Shown here one piece after another: positions 1 to 8,419 of a stretch of DNA of 64,000 bases. The notes beneath the pieces were generated by a model. It made no database searches and had not been told where the DNA came from. It saw only the letters and a list, made by a program, of their open reading frames with translations. Position 1 is the stretch's first letter; each line of letters opens with the position of its first letter. The position numbers and the translations under genes were made by a program. This DNA is from Marinagarivorans cellulosilyticus (GTDB lineage: Bacteria; Pseudomonadota; Gammaproteobacteria; Pseudomonadales; Cellvibrionaceae): positions 4,122,685 to 4,186,684 of the forward strand of contig NZ_AP023086.1 of NCBI RefSeq assembly GCF_021655555.1, given 5' to 3'.

Positions 1-1394
1 TCGCCATCGCTTTGCGCAACAGCACACCAAAGCGCGCACTTTTCTTAGCATTTGCTGCGGGCCTGGCGCTTTTTGGTGTTGGAGTATCCTGGGTTCACGT
101 GGCTATTGCGCAATTCGGCAATAGCTCGCAATCCATTGCACTCACCTTAACAGCATTATTCATAACCGGTTTGGCAGCCGTTTTCGCAGCGCCGTTTTAC
201 CTTTATGGCCGCTATTTAAGCCGAAGCTTATTTGGCCAAACTCTTGGCTTTGCCGCCTTATGGGTCGCTGGTGAATGGCTGCGCAGTTGGTTATTCACGG
301 GGTTCCCGTGGCTTTATGTCGGCTATGGCCAAATCAATACACCGCTAAGCAATTTCGCCCCAATATTCGGCATATTTGGCGTATCGCTAGCCACCTGCCT
401 AATAGCCGCTAGCATTTTATGGTTGCGCGAGCACTACCGCACGCACACAAGCCATGGCGCTCCCGCGCTAGCACTCGGCGGCATTATCTTGCTATATGGC
501 GCGGGCCTAGCATTGGCCCAAGTTTCATGGACACAAGCCAAACCACACAAAATTAGCATTGGTTTGATGCAACCCAACATCCCACAAGAACATAAATGGG
601 AACCCAGCTATTACAGCCAAACGCTCGATACCTTTAGTGAACTCAGCGAGCCATTGTGGGAACTAGACTGGGTTATCTGGCCTGAAGCGGCTATCCCATA
701 CCCTTACCATCAAGCCGCCCCCCTGCTCGATCAAATCGATCAATACAGTAAAACGCTAGGTACCGTATTTATTACGGGCATCATTTATGACGACTACGAG
801 GCCTACAAATACTACAACGCCATTATTGCCCGCGGCGCAGGTAGTGGTGAGTATTTCAAACAACGGTTAGTCCCCTTTGGCGAATATGTACCTTTTGAAG
901 AGCAACTCAGGGGCATTATTGCGTTTTTTAACCTCCCTACTTCGATTATTCATATTGGCCCTTTCAATAAAGCCGGCTTGAATGCCAATGGTGTACTTAT
1001 AGCTGCAGCAATATGTTACGAAATTGTTTACCCCGACTTAATTGCCGAAATCTCTCGCGATAAGGATGTCATCCTTACTATTAGTAACGACGCATGGTTT
1101 GGCTATTCCAACGGCCCTTTACAGCACTTTGAAATGGCCCGTATGCGCGCGATTGAAACCGGACGCTATGTTATTCGGGCAACCAATAATGGGGTAAGCG
1201 GCTTTATTTCACCCAAAGGCGATGTCATCAAGCACGGTGGGCGATTTACCCGCGAGGCCATTGTCGGCGAAGTGCAACGCATGAAAGGCACCACCCCATT
1301 TATGGTTTGGCAATCATGGCCAATGGCTCTTACCTGCTTTTTTATTATTTTTTGTTGCGTTGTTCACCAACGATATAACAAGTTCGATGAATAA
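1..1394 (+). CDS. lnt: Apolipoprotein N-acyltransferase, 5'-truncated by the window edge
   Basis: Inner-membrane enzyme that adds the third acyl chain to the N-terminal Cys of lipoproteins. The frame is open to base 1, so the true start lies upstream; roughly 50 residues are missing against the usual 500-510. The visible part starts inside the membrane region (GVSWVHVAIAQFG) and continues through several hydrophobic helices into a nitrilase-fold periplasmic domain. The catalytic triad is visible: Glu in WPEAAIPYP (codon 684-686), Lys in FKQRLVPFGEY (858-860) and Cys in CYEIVYPDL (1014-1016). A final membrane helix precedes the stop. The first M-like codon in frame (TTG at 12) is not the real start. 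Many lipoproteins in this window would be its substrates. Confidence 0.95.
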   Translation, partial: AIALRNSTPKRALFLAFAAGLALFGVGVSWVHVAIAQFGNSSQSIALTLTALFITGLAAVFAAPFYLYGRYLSRSLFGQTLGFAALWVAGEWLRSWLFTGFPWLYVGYGQINTPLSNFAPIFGIFGVSLATCLIAASILWLREHYRTHTSHGAPALALGGIILLYGAGLALAQVSWTQAKPHKISIGLMQPNIPQEHKWEPSYYSQTLDTFSELSEPLWELDWVIWPEAAIPYPYHQAAPLLDQIDQYSKTLGTVFITGIIYDDYEAYKYYNAIIARGAGSGEYFKQRLVPFGEYVPFEEQLRGIIAFFNLPTSIIHIGPFNKAGLNANGVLIAAAICYEIVYPDLIAEISRDKDVILTISNDAWFGYSNGPLQHFEMARMRAIETGRYVIRATNNGVSGFISPKGDVIKHGGRFTREAIVGEVQRMKGTTPFMVWQSWPMALTCFFIIFCCVVHQRYNKFDE

Positions 1395-1494
1395 ATTAAC
1401 CAATTATCGGATAAATGGTGGCCCAATAGCGCTCCGCTAGCGTAGTCATAAGCCTTGGCTATACTCCTTAAAGGGATTTTCTTGGAGTCTATGC

Positions 1495-3777
1495 GTGAAG
1501 ATATTTAGCGGCATCTCGGTTAGGTGGAAGATTTATTTTATTGCCATTGTCAGCATTATTGGCTTTGGTGGTTACTTGGCATTTAATGTTTGGATCAATA
1601 CTCAAAACACCGCTTTACTGACCAGCGTTAGGGATACCTACTTCCCTATTCTAGAAAAATCCACCTCTAACGGGGTTCGCTTAGAGCGAATGTCCGAGCT
1701 ATTTAATACCGCTGTGCTCACCGGCGAGCTGGAGTATTTAAAATCAGCCGAAGCCACAGCCGACACCATGCGCGAAGACTTCGAAACAATACTGGCATTA
1801 GAGCCCACCAAGAAAAAAAGCATCACCGACATCCAAGAAAATTTCGAAAACTACTTTAATGCAGCAAAAGCAATTGCCGAAGAAATGGCAACGGGCGAAG
1901 CCGACTTTAGCACCATCGGGGCCCGTGTTAAAAACAAAGAAGCCTACCTAGAGTTGCTAGTAACCCAGCTAGAAACTTTTCGAGCATACTCTCACAGCAA
2001 CTTTTCGGGCAACATTGATAATGCCAACCACAACTCAGAGCTGATGCTCACCTCGGGCTTTGTCATTTGGGTATCCAGTATCTTGGTGCTTACACTTACG
2101 GTTTACACTATCGCACGTCTCATTCTAGGCAGTATTGTCAGCGTTTCTAAATCGTTACACCACATTGCCCAAAGTGGCGATATTGCACAAAACATCCCAG
2201 TCACCTCACGCGATGAAATTGGCAGGCTTACCCAAAGCTTTAACGAGTTAATGGATAAATTGCGCGAGCGCACCAACGATTTAATGAGCATGATGCACAA
2301 CATGCACCAAGGCTTATTTACCATTACCGAACACGAAACCATTCACAAAGAATACTCCAGTTATATCGAACAAATATTCTCCACTACCGAAGTCGCGGAT
2401 CAGCCCTACAGCACACTGCTGTTTAGCAAAGCCAATATTGGTAGTGATCAAATGGATCAAATAAAAACAGCCGTATCTAGCTTGCTAGGCGCCGACGAGA
2501 TGATGTTTGCATTCAATCAGCACTTACTGATCAATGAGTATGTTATTAAAAAAGAGGATGCACCTGCACAAATTATTGAACTCGATTGGGATCCAATTAT
2601 TACCGACGGCTATATCAGTAAAATTATGGTTACCGTACGCGATGTTACTGAACTAAGAGCCATGCAGGCCGAAGCCGAAGAGCAGAAAAAAGAGCTGGAA
2701 ATTGTCGGCCAAATAATCCGCCTTGTACCGGCGAAATTTACGGGTTTTATCAGTAACGCCCGATCCCTACTCGACAAAAACAAAAGCATTATTGCTGCCA
2801 CCAACGAAAAAAATGCCGGCGTTATTGCCAACTTATTTGTCAACATGCATACAATCAAAGGCAATGCCCGAACCTACCAATTTAGCGCTATTACCGATGT
2901 CGTACACGAGGCCGAAACCACATACGATCAATTGCGAAAAGACCCCGCTCAAGCATGGGACCCAAAACGTCTATTAGAAGAGCTAGAAACCGTACGTCAA
3001 GCTATCGAGCTTTATGATCGCGTGCGCAGCGAAAAACTAGCCGCCAGTAATGCCAATGAAATACCCGAAGACAGCGTAATACTTAGCCAACAAGATTACC
3101 AAACACTACTCAAGCAATCCGGCAACAATGATGTGTCTGCCGTCACCCGACTACTGCGACGGCTAGATACCCTAACCCTGCAAGAAGCACTCGGAGATTT
3201 ACTAGGTTCTTTGCCTTCGGTGGCTGCACAACTAGACAAACCCGCCCCCAAACTTGACTTGCAATTGCGCGGCCTGTTGCTACATAAAGGCTACAACGAA
3301 TTAATAAATAATGTGTTTACCCACCTGCTGCGCAATGCCATAGATCACGGCATAGAATCGGCCGAAGAACGCCTCGCGCAACAAAAACCAGCTGCCGGCA
3401 CTATTCATTTGCACGCAGATGTACAAGCACACAGCAATACATTATTACTATGGGATGATGGCCGAGGCCTTAATTTAAAACGACTAAAAGAGAAAGCCAT
3501 CAAGGCTGGGCACCTAAACCCAGACGCTATCAGATCTGCCTCCTCAATTGCCGATTGTTTATTTATGTCTGGCGTATCAACTGCCGAGCAGGTCACTGCG
3601 ATATCTGGTCGCGGAGTGGGCATGGACGCGGTAAAAACGTACCTGCAAAACGCAGGCTGTGATATCGAAATCATACTTGACGAAAGCGCACTATCAACCG
3701 ACGACTTTGCCGCATTTAAATTAAAAGTTACCCTTGCCAACCAACTGTGTGAAATAGATGCTGATAAGGTCGCATAA
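1495..3777 (+). CDS. CheA-like membrane sensor kinase: HAMP, HPt and HATPase domains
   Basis: Predicted inner-membrane signalling kinase of 760 residues. Seen: TM1 about 12-34, a periplasmic helical sensor region about 35-180, TM2 about 185-210, a HAMP linker (SRDEIGRLTQSFNELMDKL) to about 260, a PAS-like middle region, an HPt site MHTIKGNAR with the phospho-acceptor His near residue 452, and a C-terminal CheA-type ATPase (N box LLRNAIDHG, G boxes DDGRGL and SGRGVGMDAV). No CheW-like P5 domain and no receiver domain follow. GTG is chosen as start: GGAG at 1484-1487 lies 7 bases upstream, and the ATG at 1491 is out of frame and closes at once. Its response-regulator partner is not in the window. 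Domain reading is firm; the stimulus is unknown. Confidence 0.85.
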   Translation: MKIFSGISVRWKIYFIAIVSIIGFGGYLAFNVWINTQNTALLTSVRDTYFPILEKSTSNGVRLERMSELFNTAVLTGELEYLKSAEATADTMREDFETILALEPTKKKSITDIQENFENYFNAAKAIAEEMATGEADFSTIGARVKNKEAYLELLVTQLETFRAYSHSNFSGNIDNANHNSELMLTSGFVIWVSSILVLTLTVYTIARLILGSIVSVSKSLHHIAQSGDIAQNIPVTSRDEIGRLTQSFNELMDKLRERTNDLMSMMHNMHQGLFTITEHETIHKEYSSYIEQIFSTTEVADQPYSTLLFSKANIGSDQMDQIKTAVSSLLGADEMMFAFNQHLLINEYVIKKEDAPAQIIELDWDPIITDGYISKIMVTVRDVTELRAMQAEAEEQKKELEIVGQIIRLVPAKFTGFISNARSLLDKNKSIIAATNEKNAGVIANLFVNMHTIKGNARTYQFSAITDVVHEAETTYDQLRKDPAQAWDPKRLLEELETVRQAIELYDRVRSEKLAASNANEIPEDSVILSQQDYQTLLKQSGNNDVSAVTRLLRRLDTLTLQEALGDLLGSLPSVAAQLDKPAPKLDLQLRGLLLHKGYNELINNVFTHLLRNAIDHGIESAEERLAQQKPAAGTIHLHADVQAHSNTLLLWDDGRGLNLKRLKEKAIKAGHLNPDAIRSASSIADCLFMSGVSTAEQVTAISGRGVGMDAVKTYLQNAGCDIEIILDESALSTDDFAAFKLKVTLANQLCEIDADKVA

Positions 3778-3859
3778 AGCAATGACGACTCAAAACAATG
3801 ACAACAATGATTAAGCATGCACGCTAGGTTAACGTACTCAGAAAGACATACAGACTAGC

Positions 3860-3889
3860 CTTATCAGCGCTTACCTTATCAGCACTTAT
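3860..3889. repeat. 15-bp tandem repeat, two units
   Basis: CTTATCAGCGCTTAC at 3860-3874 is followed directly by CTTATCAGCACTTAT at 3875-3889; 13 of 15 bases agree. It is too short to classify and could be paired protein sites or chance. Confidence 0.4.
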
Positions 3890-4023
3890 AAGCGGCGCCC
3901 AATGGCTCGCATTTATGAGAAACACAAACCCAAGTCAGCATTACTTTTGTTAATCACTGCGATCAAAAAGCCCGAATGACACCAAGCAATTAACTACAAC
4001 CTATTGATTGCCGCGTGCATTCT

Positions 4024-4056
4024 CTTTTTGTAGCACTAATTTTGTACTACTAAAAG
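4024..4056. promoter_or_regulatory. Inverted repeat upstream of DAHP synthase, possible operator
   Basis: The 13-base arms 4024-4036 and 4044-4056 pair at 11 of 13 positions around the spacer TAATTTT. The right arm carries GTACTACT, one base away from the GTACTAGT half-site of the E. coli TrpR operator. It lies about 145 bases before the DAHP synthase ATG. A repressor tied to aromatic amino acids would fit the gene, but the assignment is inference. Confidence 0.35.
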
Positions 4057-4199
4057 CGCAAATTCAGCTCCCACCTTGCTTTATTAACCCGCTACAACAC
4101 AACAACAGGTGCCGTCAATTCTACTATCAGACATAGACTTTACGCGTATTACCTCAGTACAATGGCACACTATTTTCATTTCCAAGCGCATAACGAGAT

Positions 4200-5270
4200 A
4201 TGACGAACTCAAATATTGATGACCTTAACTTGGTTTCTCAGGAGATATTAATATCGCCTGATGAACTAAAAGCAGAACTTCCCCTATCAGAAAGCGCAGA
4301 AAGCGTTGTCACCAAGGGGCGCGCTACTGTACGCAATATCCTTGACCGCCAAGATAATCGCCTCATGGTCGTTGTTGGCCCCTGCTCTATTCACGACACT
4401 AAAGCGGCCATGGATTATGCACACCGCCTAAAAGTCTTAGCCGATAAGGTTTCTGATACGCTTTTCATCATTATGCGCGTGTATTTCGAAAAGCCTCGCA
4501 CTACAACCGGCTGGAAAGGTCTTATCAACGACCCATACATCAACGATTCATTCAAAATCGAGGAAGGTCTTCATGTCGGCCGTAAACTACTCCTCGATAT
4601 TGCCGAGCTAGGCCTGCCTACCGCGACTGAAGCCCTAGACCCGATATCCCCCCAATACCTTCAAGATTTAATTTCTTGGTCTGCTATTGGTGCTCGAACG
4701 ACCGAGTCGCAAACTCACCGTGAAATGGCAAGCGGGCTATCTTCACCGGTTGGCTTCAAAAACGGTACCGATGGCGGCCTGACGGTGGCCATCAATGCGC
4801 TTCAGTCTGTTAGCAGCCCCCATAGGTTTTTGGGCATTAATGGCAACGGCCAAGTCTCTATCATTCACACTCGCGGCAACCCTTACGGGCATGTTGTACT
4901 TCGCGGCGGCAATGGCAAACCCAACTACGACTCAGTGAGTGTTGCTTTGTGCGAAAAAGCACTGGCAGAAGCGAAAGTACCCACCAACATTATGGTGGAC
5001 TGCAGCCACGCGAATTCAAATAAGAATCACGAGCTGCAAACTCTCGTTATGGAAAATGTGACCCATCAGATACTCGAAGGAAACACGTCGATCATGGGCA
5101 TTATGGTTGAAAGCCACATTAACGCTGGCAACCAGAAAATCCCAGCTAATTTAGAAGAGCTAGAGTACGGCGTATCCATTACTGATGCCTGTATCGACTG
5201 GGAAACCACTGAAGATGTGCTTTTGTCCATGCACAATCAACTCAAAGACGCGCTCGCTAAGCGCGGCTAA
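4200..5270 (+). CDS. 3-deoxy-7-phosphoheptulonate (DAHP) synthase, class I
   Basis: Cytoplasmic enzyme joining phosphoenolpyruvate and erythrose 4-phosphate, the first step of the shikimate pathway. At 356 residues it matches the AroF/AroG/AroH family (about 350). Diagnostic segments: VVVGPCSIHD near residue 58, RVYFEKPRTTTGWKG near 95, SPVGFKNGTDGG near 180 and IMVDCSHANS near 267, which carry substrate- and metal-binding residues. Which aromatic amino acid inhibits it cannot be told from sequence alone, so no isozyme symbol is given. It stands alone, with an inverted repeat upstream and a strong terminator directly after. Confidence 0.95.
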   Translation: MTNSNIDDLNLVSQEILISPDELKAELPLSESAESVVTKGRATVRNILDRQDNRLMVVVGPCSIHDTKAAMDYAHRLKVLADKVSDTLFIIMRVYFEKPRTTTGWKGLINDPYINDSFKIEEGLHVGRKLLLDIAELGLPTATEALDPISPQYLQDLISWSAIGARTTESQTHREMASGLSSPVGFKNGTDGGLTVAINALQSVSSPHRFLGINGNGQVSIIHTRGNPYGHVVLRGGNGKPNYDSVSVALCEKALAEAKVPTNIMVDCSHANSNKNHELQTLVMENVTHQILEGNTSIMGIMVESHINAGNQKIPANLEELEYGVSITDACIDWETTEDVLLSMHNQLKDALAKRG

Positions 5271-5290
5271 CCCCCTAGTGCATTCCTACA

Positions 5291-5315
5291 AGGCGGCCAC
5301 ACGGCCGCCTTTTTT
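5291..5315 (+). terminator. Rho-independent terminator after DAHP synthase
   Basis: A perfect 8-bp stem (AGGCGGCC / GGCCGCCT) with loop ACAC is followed by a T run. It begins 20 bases after the stop codon. Confidence 0.9.
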
Positions 5316-5604
5316 ATAAGCGTAAGTTGTTCGCTTATACCCTCTCGAGTAAACACCTGAGTCTCTTATCTCTTTTAACAATAAACAGCTCGCCCACTAT
5401 TACCACTTATCGCTTGCTGCTATCGCGCATCACACCAACAGTTTAAAAAACGCTATTTTTGCGTACTCTTTCTCACAAGGGCTTATAAAGTCACCTAGAT
5501 CAAATTTTGTAGGGGTGTACACTTAAGTTGTCGTCTTAAGATATTAAAAAATAACAAAGCGGACGACGGCGATACGCCATCACAATAACAAAGAGGTTCA
5601 TGCA
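5316..5604. other. Intergenic region before the His/Ser-rich gene
   Basis: No gene is seen here. About 80 bases before the next start is a short inverted repeat, CTTAAG N7 CTTAAG (5523-5541), a plausible regulator site of unknown identity. An AAGAGG ribosome site precedes the ATG at 5605. Confidence 0.4.
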
Positions 5605-6063
5605 ATGACGTCACATCACTCCACAGATACTTCTGCATACTCTCACTCATCCAGCGCACACTCCTCTGCGGGCCACTCTCATCAAGCCATGGCCGAACTC
5701 CATGATGAGCTAAAAAACCCCCTCAGCTTTTGGCAGGAGATACGCATAACGCCAATGTCTGGCACCGATTATGTTTTTATCCCCAACTTCGTTTACCAAG
5801 CATTTGGCGGCAACTACACCATCGCGCGCTTTGTAACAGAGCTTAGCGGCGCCTTTGATATTGAACCTAGCCGGCTACAACTGATTTGCCGCAGCGACAA
5901 ACCCAACGAAGACTGGCAATACGGAAAGACTATTGTTGAATGGAGCGCCGGCGGCATTAGCCATAGCCACCTAGAAAGCATTCCCCAAAATTCGAAATAC
6001 CATGAATTCATCGAGTCTATGTTCCAGTACAGTTCCGCGCTTGTAACACAGCTTGAACACTAA
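5605..6063 (+). CDS. Unknown protein with His/Ser-rich N-terminus
   Basis: The 152-residue product is not recognised. Residues 1-35 are rich in His and Ser (about eight His), while residues 38-152 look like a compact globular domain with aromatic and acidic residues (FWQEIRITPM, DYVFIPNFVYQAFGG, FIESMFQYSSALVTQ). No signal peptide or membrane segment is visible, so it is probably cytoplasmic. The start is supported by AAGAGG nine bases upstream; an earlier ATG at 5600 is out of frame. The His cluster might bind a metal, but nothing else supports that. It converges on btuF. Confidence 0.7.
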   Translation: MTSHHSTDTSAYSHSSSAHSSAGHSHQAMAELHDELKNPLSFWQEIRITPMSGTDYVFIPNFVYQAFGGNYTIARFVTELSGAFDIEPSRLQLICRSDKPNEDWQYGKTIVEWSAGGISHSHLESIPQNSKYHEFIESMFQYSSALVTQLEH

Positions 6064-6083
6064 ATAAGCGTTAGATAAATAGA

Positions 6084-7043
6084 CTAGGGTTCGGCTTTTT
6101 GCCGGGCCAGTTCCAACTGTTCGCACATCATGGCAGCTCCATCTAAAATCCGGCGAGTATGGCGCTGGATAATATCCGGCGGTATAAAAAATAAATTGCC
6201 ACTTTTGACCGCAGACAAACTAGGCCATGCGCTCCAGTTGTCTAGCCAGTCGGGCCTAGCCTCCCCCATCCCGCTAGCAATAATTACATCAGGGTCCCGA
6301 GATAAAACAGCCTCTAAGCTGATTTTGGGCGCTAGGGTAACCGCATCTCCAAACGCGTTATTCCCGCCGCACAAGCGAATAACATCGCTAATAATGTGCT
6401 CATCGTTTAATGTCTGTAGCGGCTCGTACCACACTTGGTACAACACGCTTACAGCTTTGCGCTGTGAGTATTGTTTGCGCAGCTGCTGCAACGCAACCTC
6501 GTGAGCGATAGCCGCTTTTTCCGCGACCCCAGAGCTACCCAATAAAACGCCAAAATCACGAATAGAGCGCGCCACATCCTCTAGGTTTTTGGGGTCGCTA
6601 ACATAAACAGGCAAACCAAGAGATTCCAACTTACTCAGTATTTTTGCTGCTCCTGCCGACTCCCACACGACGACTAAATCAGGGTTAACCGCCGCTATTG
6701 CCTCTAAACTAGCAGAGCTTATTCTGCCAACATTTTTAATGTCTTTTGCGGCCGCAGGAAAATCACAATAATCCACCACCCCCACCAAAGCTTCACCGCC
6801 GCCAGCGGAAAAAATATTTTCCACAATATGTGGCGCCAAAGCCACAACACGCTGCGCTGGCGCAGCCAAACGAACCTCTCGGCCACGATAATCGTTAACG
6901 GACACCCCGCCGCTCACACCACTAAAGGCTTGCACCGGAAGTTTTTCATCGGCCATAGAGTCGCCAACAAACAGTGCACACAGTACAAAAAACACGCGCA
7001 CCATTGTTCGCAGCCGCGTTATTTTTGGTATCGCCAACAACAT
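6084..7043 (-). CDS. btuF: Periplasmic B12-binding protein of the BtuCDF importer
   Basis: Solute-binding protein delivering cobalamin or cobinamide to BtuCD. A signal peptide (about residues 1-31, basic start then VRVFFVLCALFVGDSMA) leads into a Fe3+/B12-type binding fold: RVVALAPHIVENIFSAG, VVDYCDFPAAAKDI, NPDLVVVWESAG and DPDVIIASG. ATG 7043 is preferred because it overlaps the cobU stop as TAATG; a longer reading to 7076 would run 34 bases into cobU. Last gene of the btuC-btuD-cobU-btuF unit. A siderophore-binding role is the alternative, but the linked cobU supports B12. Confidence 0.88.
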   Translation of the reverse strand: MLLAIPKITRLRTMVRVFFVLCALFVGDSMADEKLPVQAFSGVSGGVSVNDYRGREVRLAAPAQRVVALAPHIVENIFSAGGGEALVGVVDYCDFPAAAKDIKNVGRISSASLEAIAAVNPDLVVVWESAGAAKILSKLESLGLPVYVSDPKNLEDVARSIRDFGVLLGSSGVAEKAAIAHEVALQQLRKQYSQRKAVSVLYQVWYEPLQTLNDEHIISDVIRLCGGNNAFGDAVTLAPKISLEAVLSRDPDVIIASGMGEARPDWLDNWSAWPSLSAVKSGNLFFIPPDIIQRHTRRILDGAAMMCEQLELARQKAEP

Positions 7044-7573
7044 TACAAAACACCTTTTTTTAAGTTCAATACACAACCGGCGACAACCAAATCCACCTGA
7101 TCACACAGTTTTGCCAAGGCCTGATTTAACCAGCCTGCCTCATCCGCAAATTGCCGGTTTAGCTCCCCCATCGGAACAATACCAGAGCCCACTTCGTTAC
7201 TCACAAAAACGATGTGCCCCTTTAATTGCGGCAGCAATTCTAATAATGCGCTTTTTTCTTGCTGCCACACTTTGTGATGCAAGCAGTTATTCAACCATAA
7301 AGTTAAACAATCAACTAAAAACACCACGCCAATACCATCGTACTTCGTCAAGGTTTCGGCCAAATGCAGTTGCTCTTCCACCACACTAAAACGCGAAGAG
7401 CGCTCTTGCTGGTGTTTTTTTATGCGCTGTTGCATTTCTGCATCGCCATCCATGCCATTTCCGCCCCACGCAGTAGCAATATAAATAGGCCGCTCCCCTT
7501 CATAAGCTAATACACGCTGTTCAGCTAAACGACTTTTCCCGCTTCGCGCACCACCAAGCACAAGTGATTTCAT
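7043..7573 (-). CDS. cobU: Adenosylcobinamide kinase / guanylyltransferase
   Basis: Bifunctional cytoplasmic enzyme that phosphorylates adenosylcobinamide and transfers GMP to it, preparing the lower-ligand loop of B12. At 176 residues it fits the CobU/CobP family. The P-loop GGARSGKSRLAE is at residues 7-18, followed by YIATAW, the conserved DCLTLWLNN segment and VSNEVGSGIVP. It sits 63 bases after btuD and is coupled to btuF by TAATG, so imported cobinamide can be processed by a co-expressed salvage enzyme. No other cob genes are in the window. Confidence 0.95.
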   Translation of the reverse strand: MKSLVLGGARSGKSRLAEQRVLAYEGERPIYIATAWGGNGMDGDAEMQQRIKKHQQERSSRFSVVEEQLHLAETLTKYDGIGVVFLVDCLTLWLNNCLHHKVWQQEKSALLELLPQLKGHIVFVSNEVGSGIVPMGELNRQFADEAGWLNQALAKLCDQVDLVVAGCVLNLKKGVL

Positions 7574-7636
7574 GTGTTACAACGACTCTTATTAATAATT
7601 AAAACGATATTTTTTCTATCGCCGAAAAGCACACTT

Positions 7637-8419
7637 TTAGGCATGGCCCGAAACAGGCCGATTCAATACCGTAATACAGCCGCCTTGATTCACCACAGAA
7701 ACATCGGCATCAAATAGCTGGCTCACCAAGCGTTCATTTAAACACTCAGCAATCGCCCCATAACATTTAATACGACCACACTGCAGCGCCAATATGGCAT
7801 CGGCATAATTAGCGACAACATTTAAATCGTGCTCCACCAGCAACACTGCAACACCTTGGCTTGCAAAGGCTTTAACCTGCGCCATTAACTGTTGCTTATG
7901 ACCTAAATCCAAAGAGCTGGTAGGCTCGTCTAGAATTAACAGGCGCGGGCTAGCATCTTCAGTGCGCCATATTTGCGCCATAACTCGCGCTAGCTGAGTC
8001 CTTTGCTTTTCACCACCGGATAACTCTGTATAAACGCGCCCGGCTAAATAACCAATATCCATTGCCGCCATAGCTTCACGCACAATGCTGGCGTCAACTT
8101 TTAAACCAGAGCTATGCGGTGTTCGGCCCAACATAACCACTTCGTCCACGGTATACGGGAAATTCAAAAGGCTTTGCTGCGGCAGCACCGCAATATGTTT
8201 CGCCTGCTGCCCCTGAGACAGCTGCCTTAATTTCACGCCATCAAAAACAATATCACCACTAACCGGAATATCGCCAAGCAACGCTTTGACAACACTGGTT
8301 TTACCTGCACCATTAGGGCCTACAACCGCTAATATTTCGCCAGCGCTTAAGGCAAACGTAATGCCGTCTAATATTGACGCCCCTTTATGGTTAAAGGCTA
8401 CATTATTGACCTTAAGCAT
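7637..8419 (-). CDS. btuD: ABC transporter ATPase for B12 uptake
   Basis: Cytoplasmic ATPase that powers the BtuC channel. Walker A GPNGAGKTS is near residue 34, followed by a Q-loop LPQQSLL, signature LSGGEKQR, Walker B LLILDEPTSSLD and H-loop VEHDLN. The frame stays open 40 codons further upstream into btuC, but ATG 8419 overlaps the btuC stop as TAATG and begins a normal ABC N-terminus (MLKVNNVAFNHKG), giving 260 residues. FecE/HmuV-type iron transporters look similar; the cobU neighbour favours B12. Confidence 0.88.
   Translation of the reverse strand: MLKVNNVAFNHKGASILDGITFALSAGEILAVVGPNGAGKTSVVKALLGDIPVSGDIVFDGVKLRQLSQGQQAKHIAVLPQQSLLNFPYTVDEVVMLGRTPHSSGLKVDASIVREAMAAMDIGYLAGRVYTELSGGEKQRTQLARVMAQIWRTEDASPRLLILDEPTSSLDLGHKQQLMAQVKAFASQGVAVLLVEHDLNVVANYADAILALQCGRIKCYGAIAECLNERLVSQLFDADVSVVNQGGCITVLNRPVSGHA

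Larger units (their letters stand above)
3778..4199. other. Intergenic region before the DAHP synthase gene
   Basis: No convincing gene is seen on either strand. The stretch holds a 15-base tandem repeat (3860-3889) and a long imperfect inverted repeat (4024-4056) that is listed separately as a possible operator. The downstream gene presumably takes its promoter from here. Confidence 0.6.
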
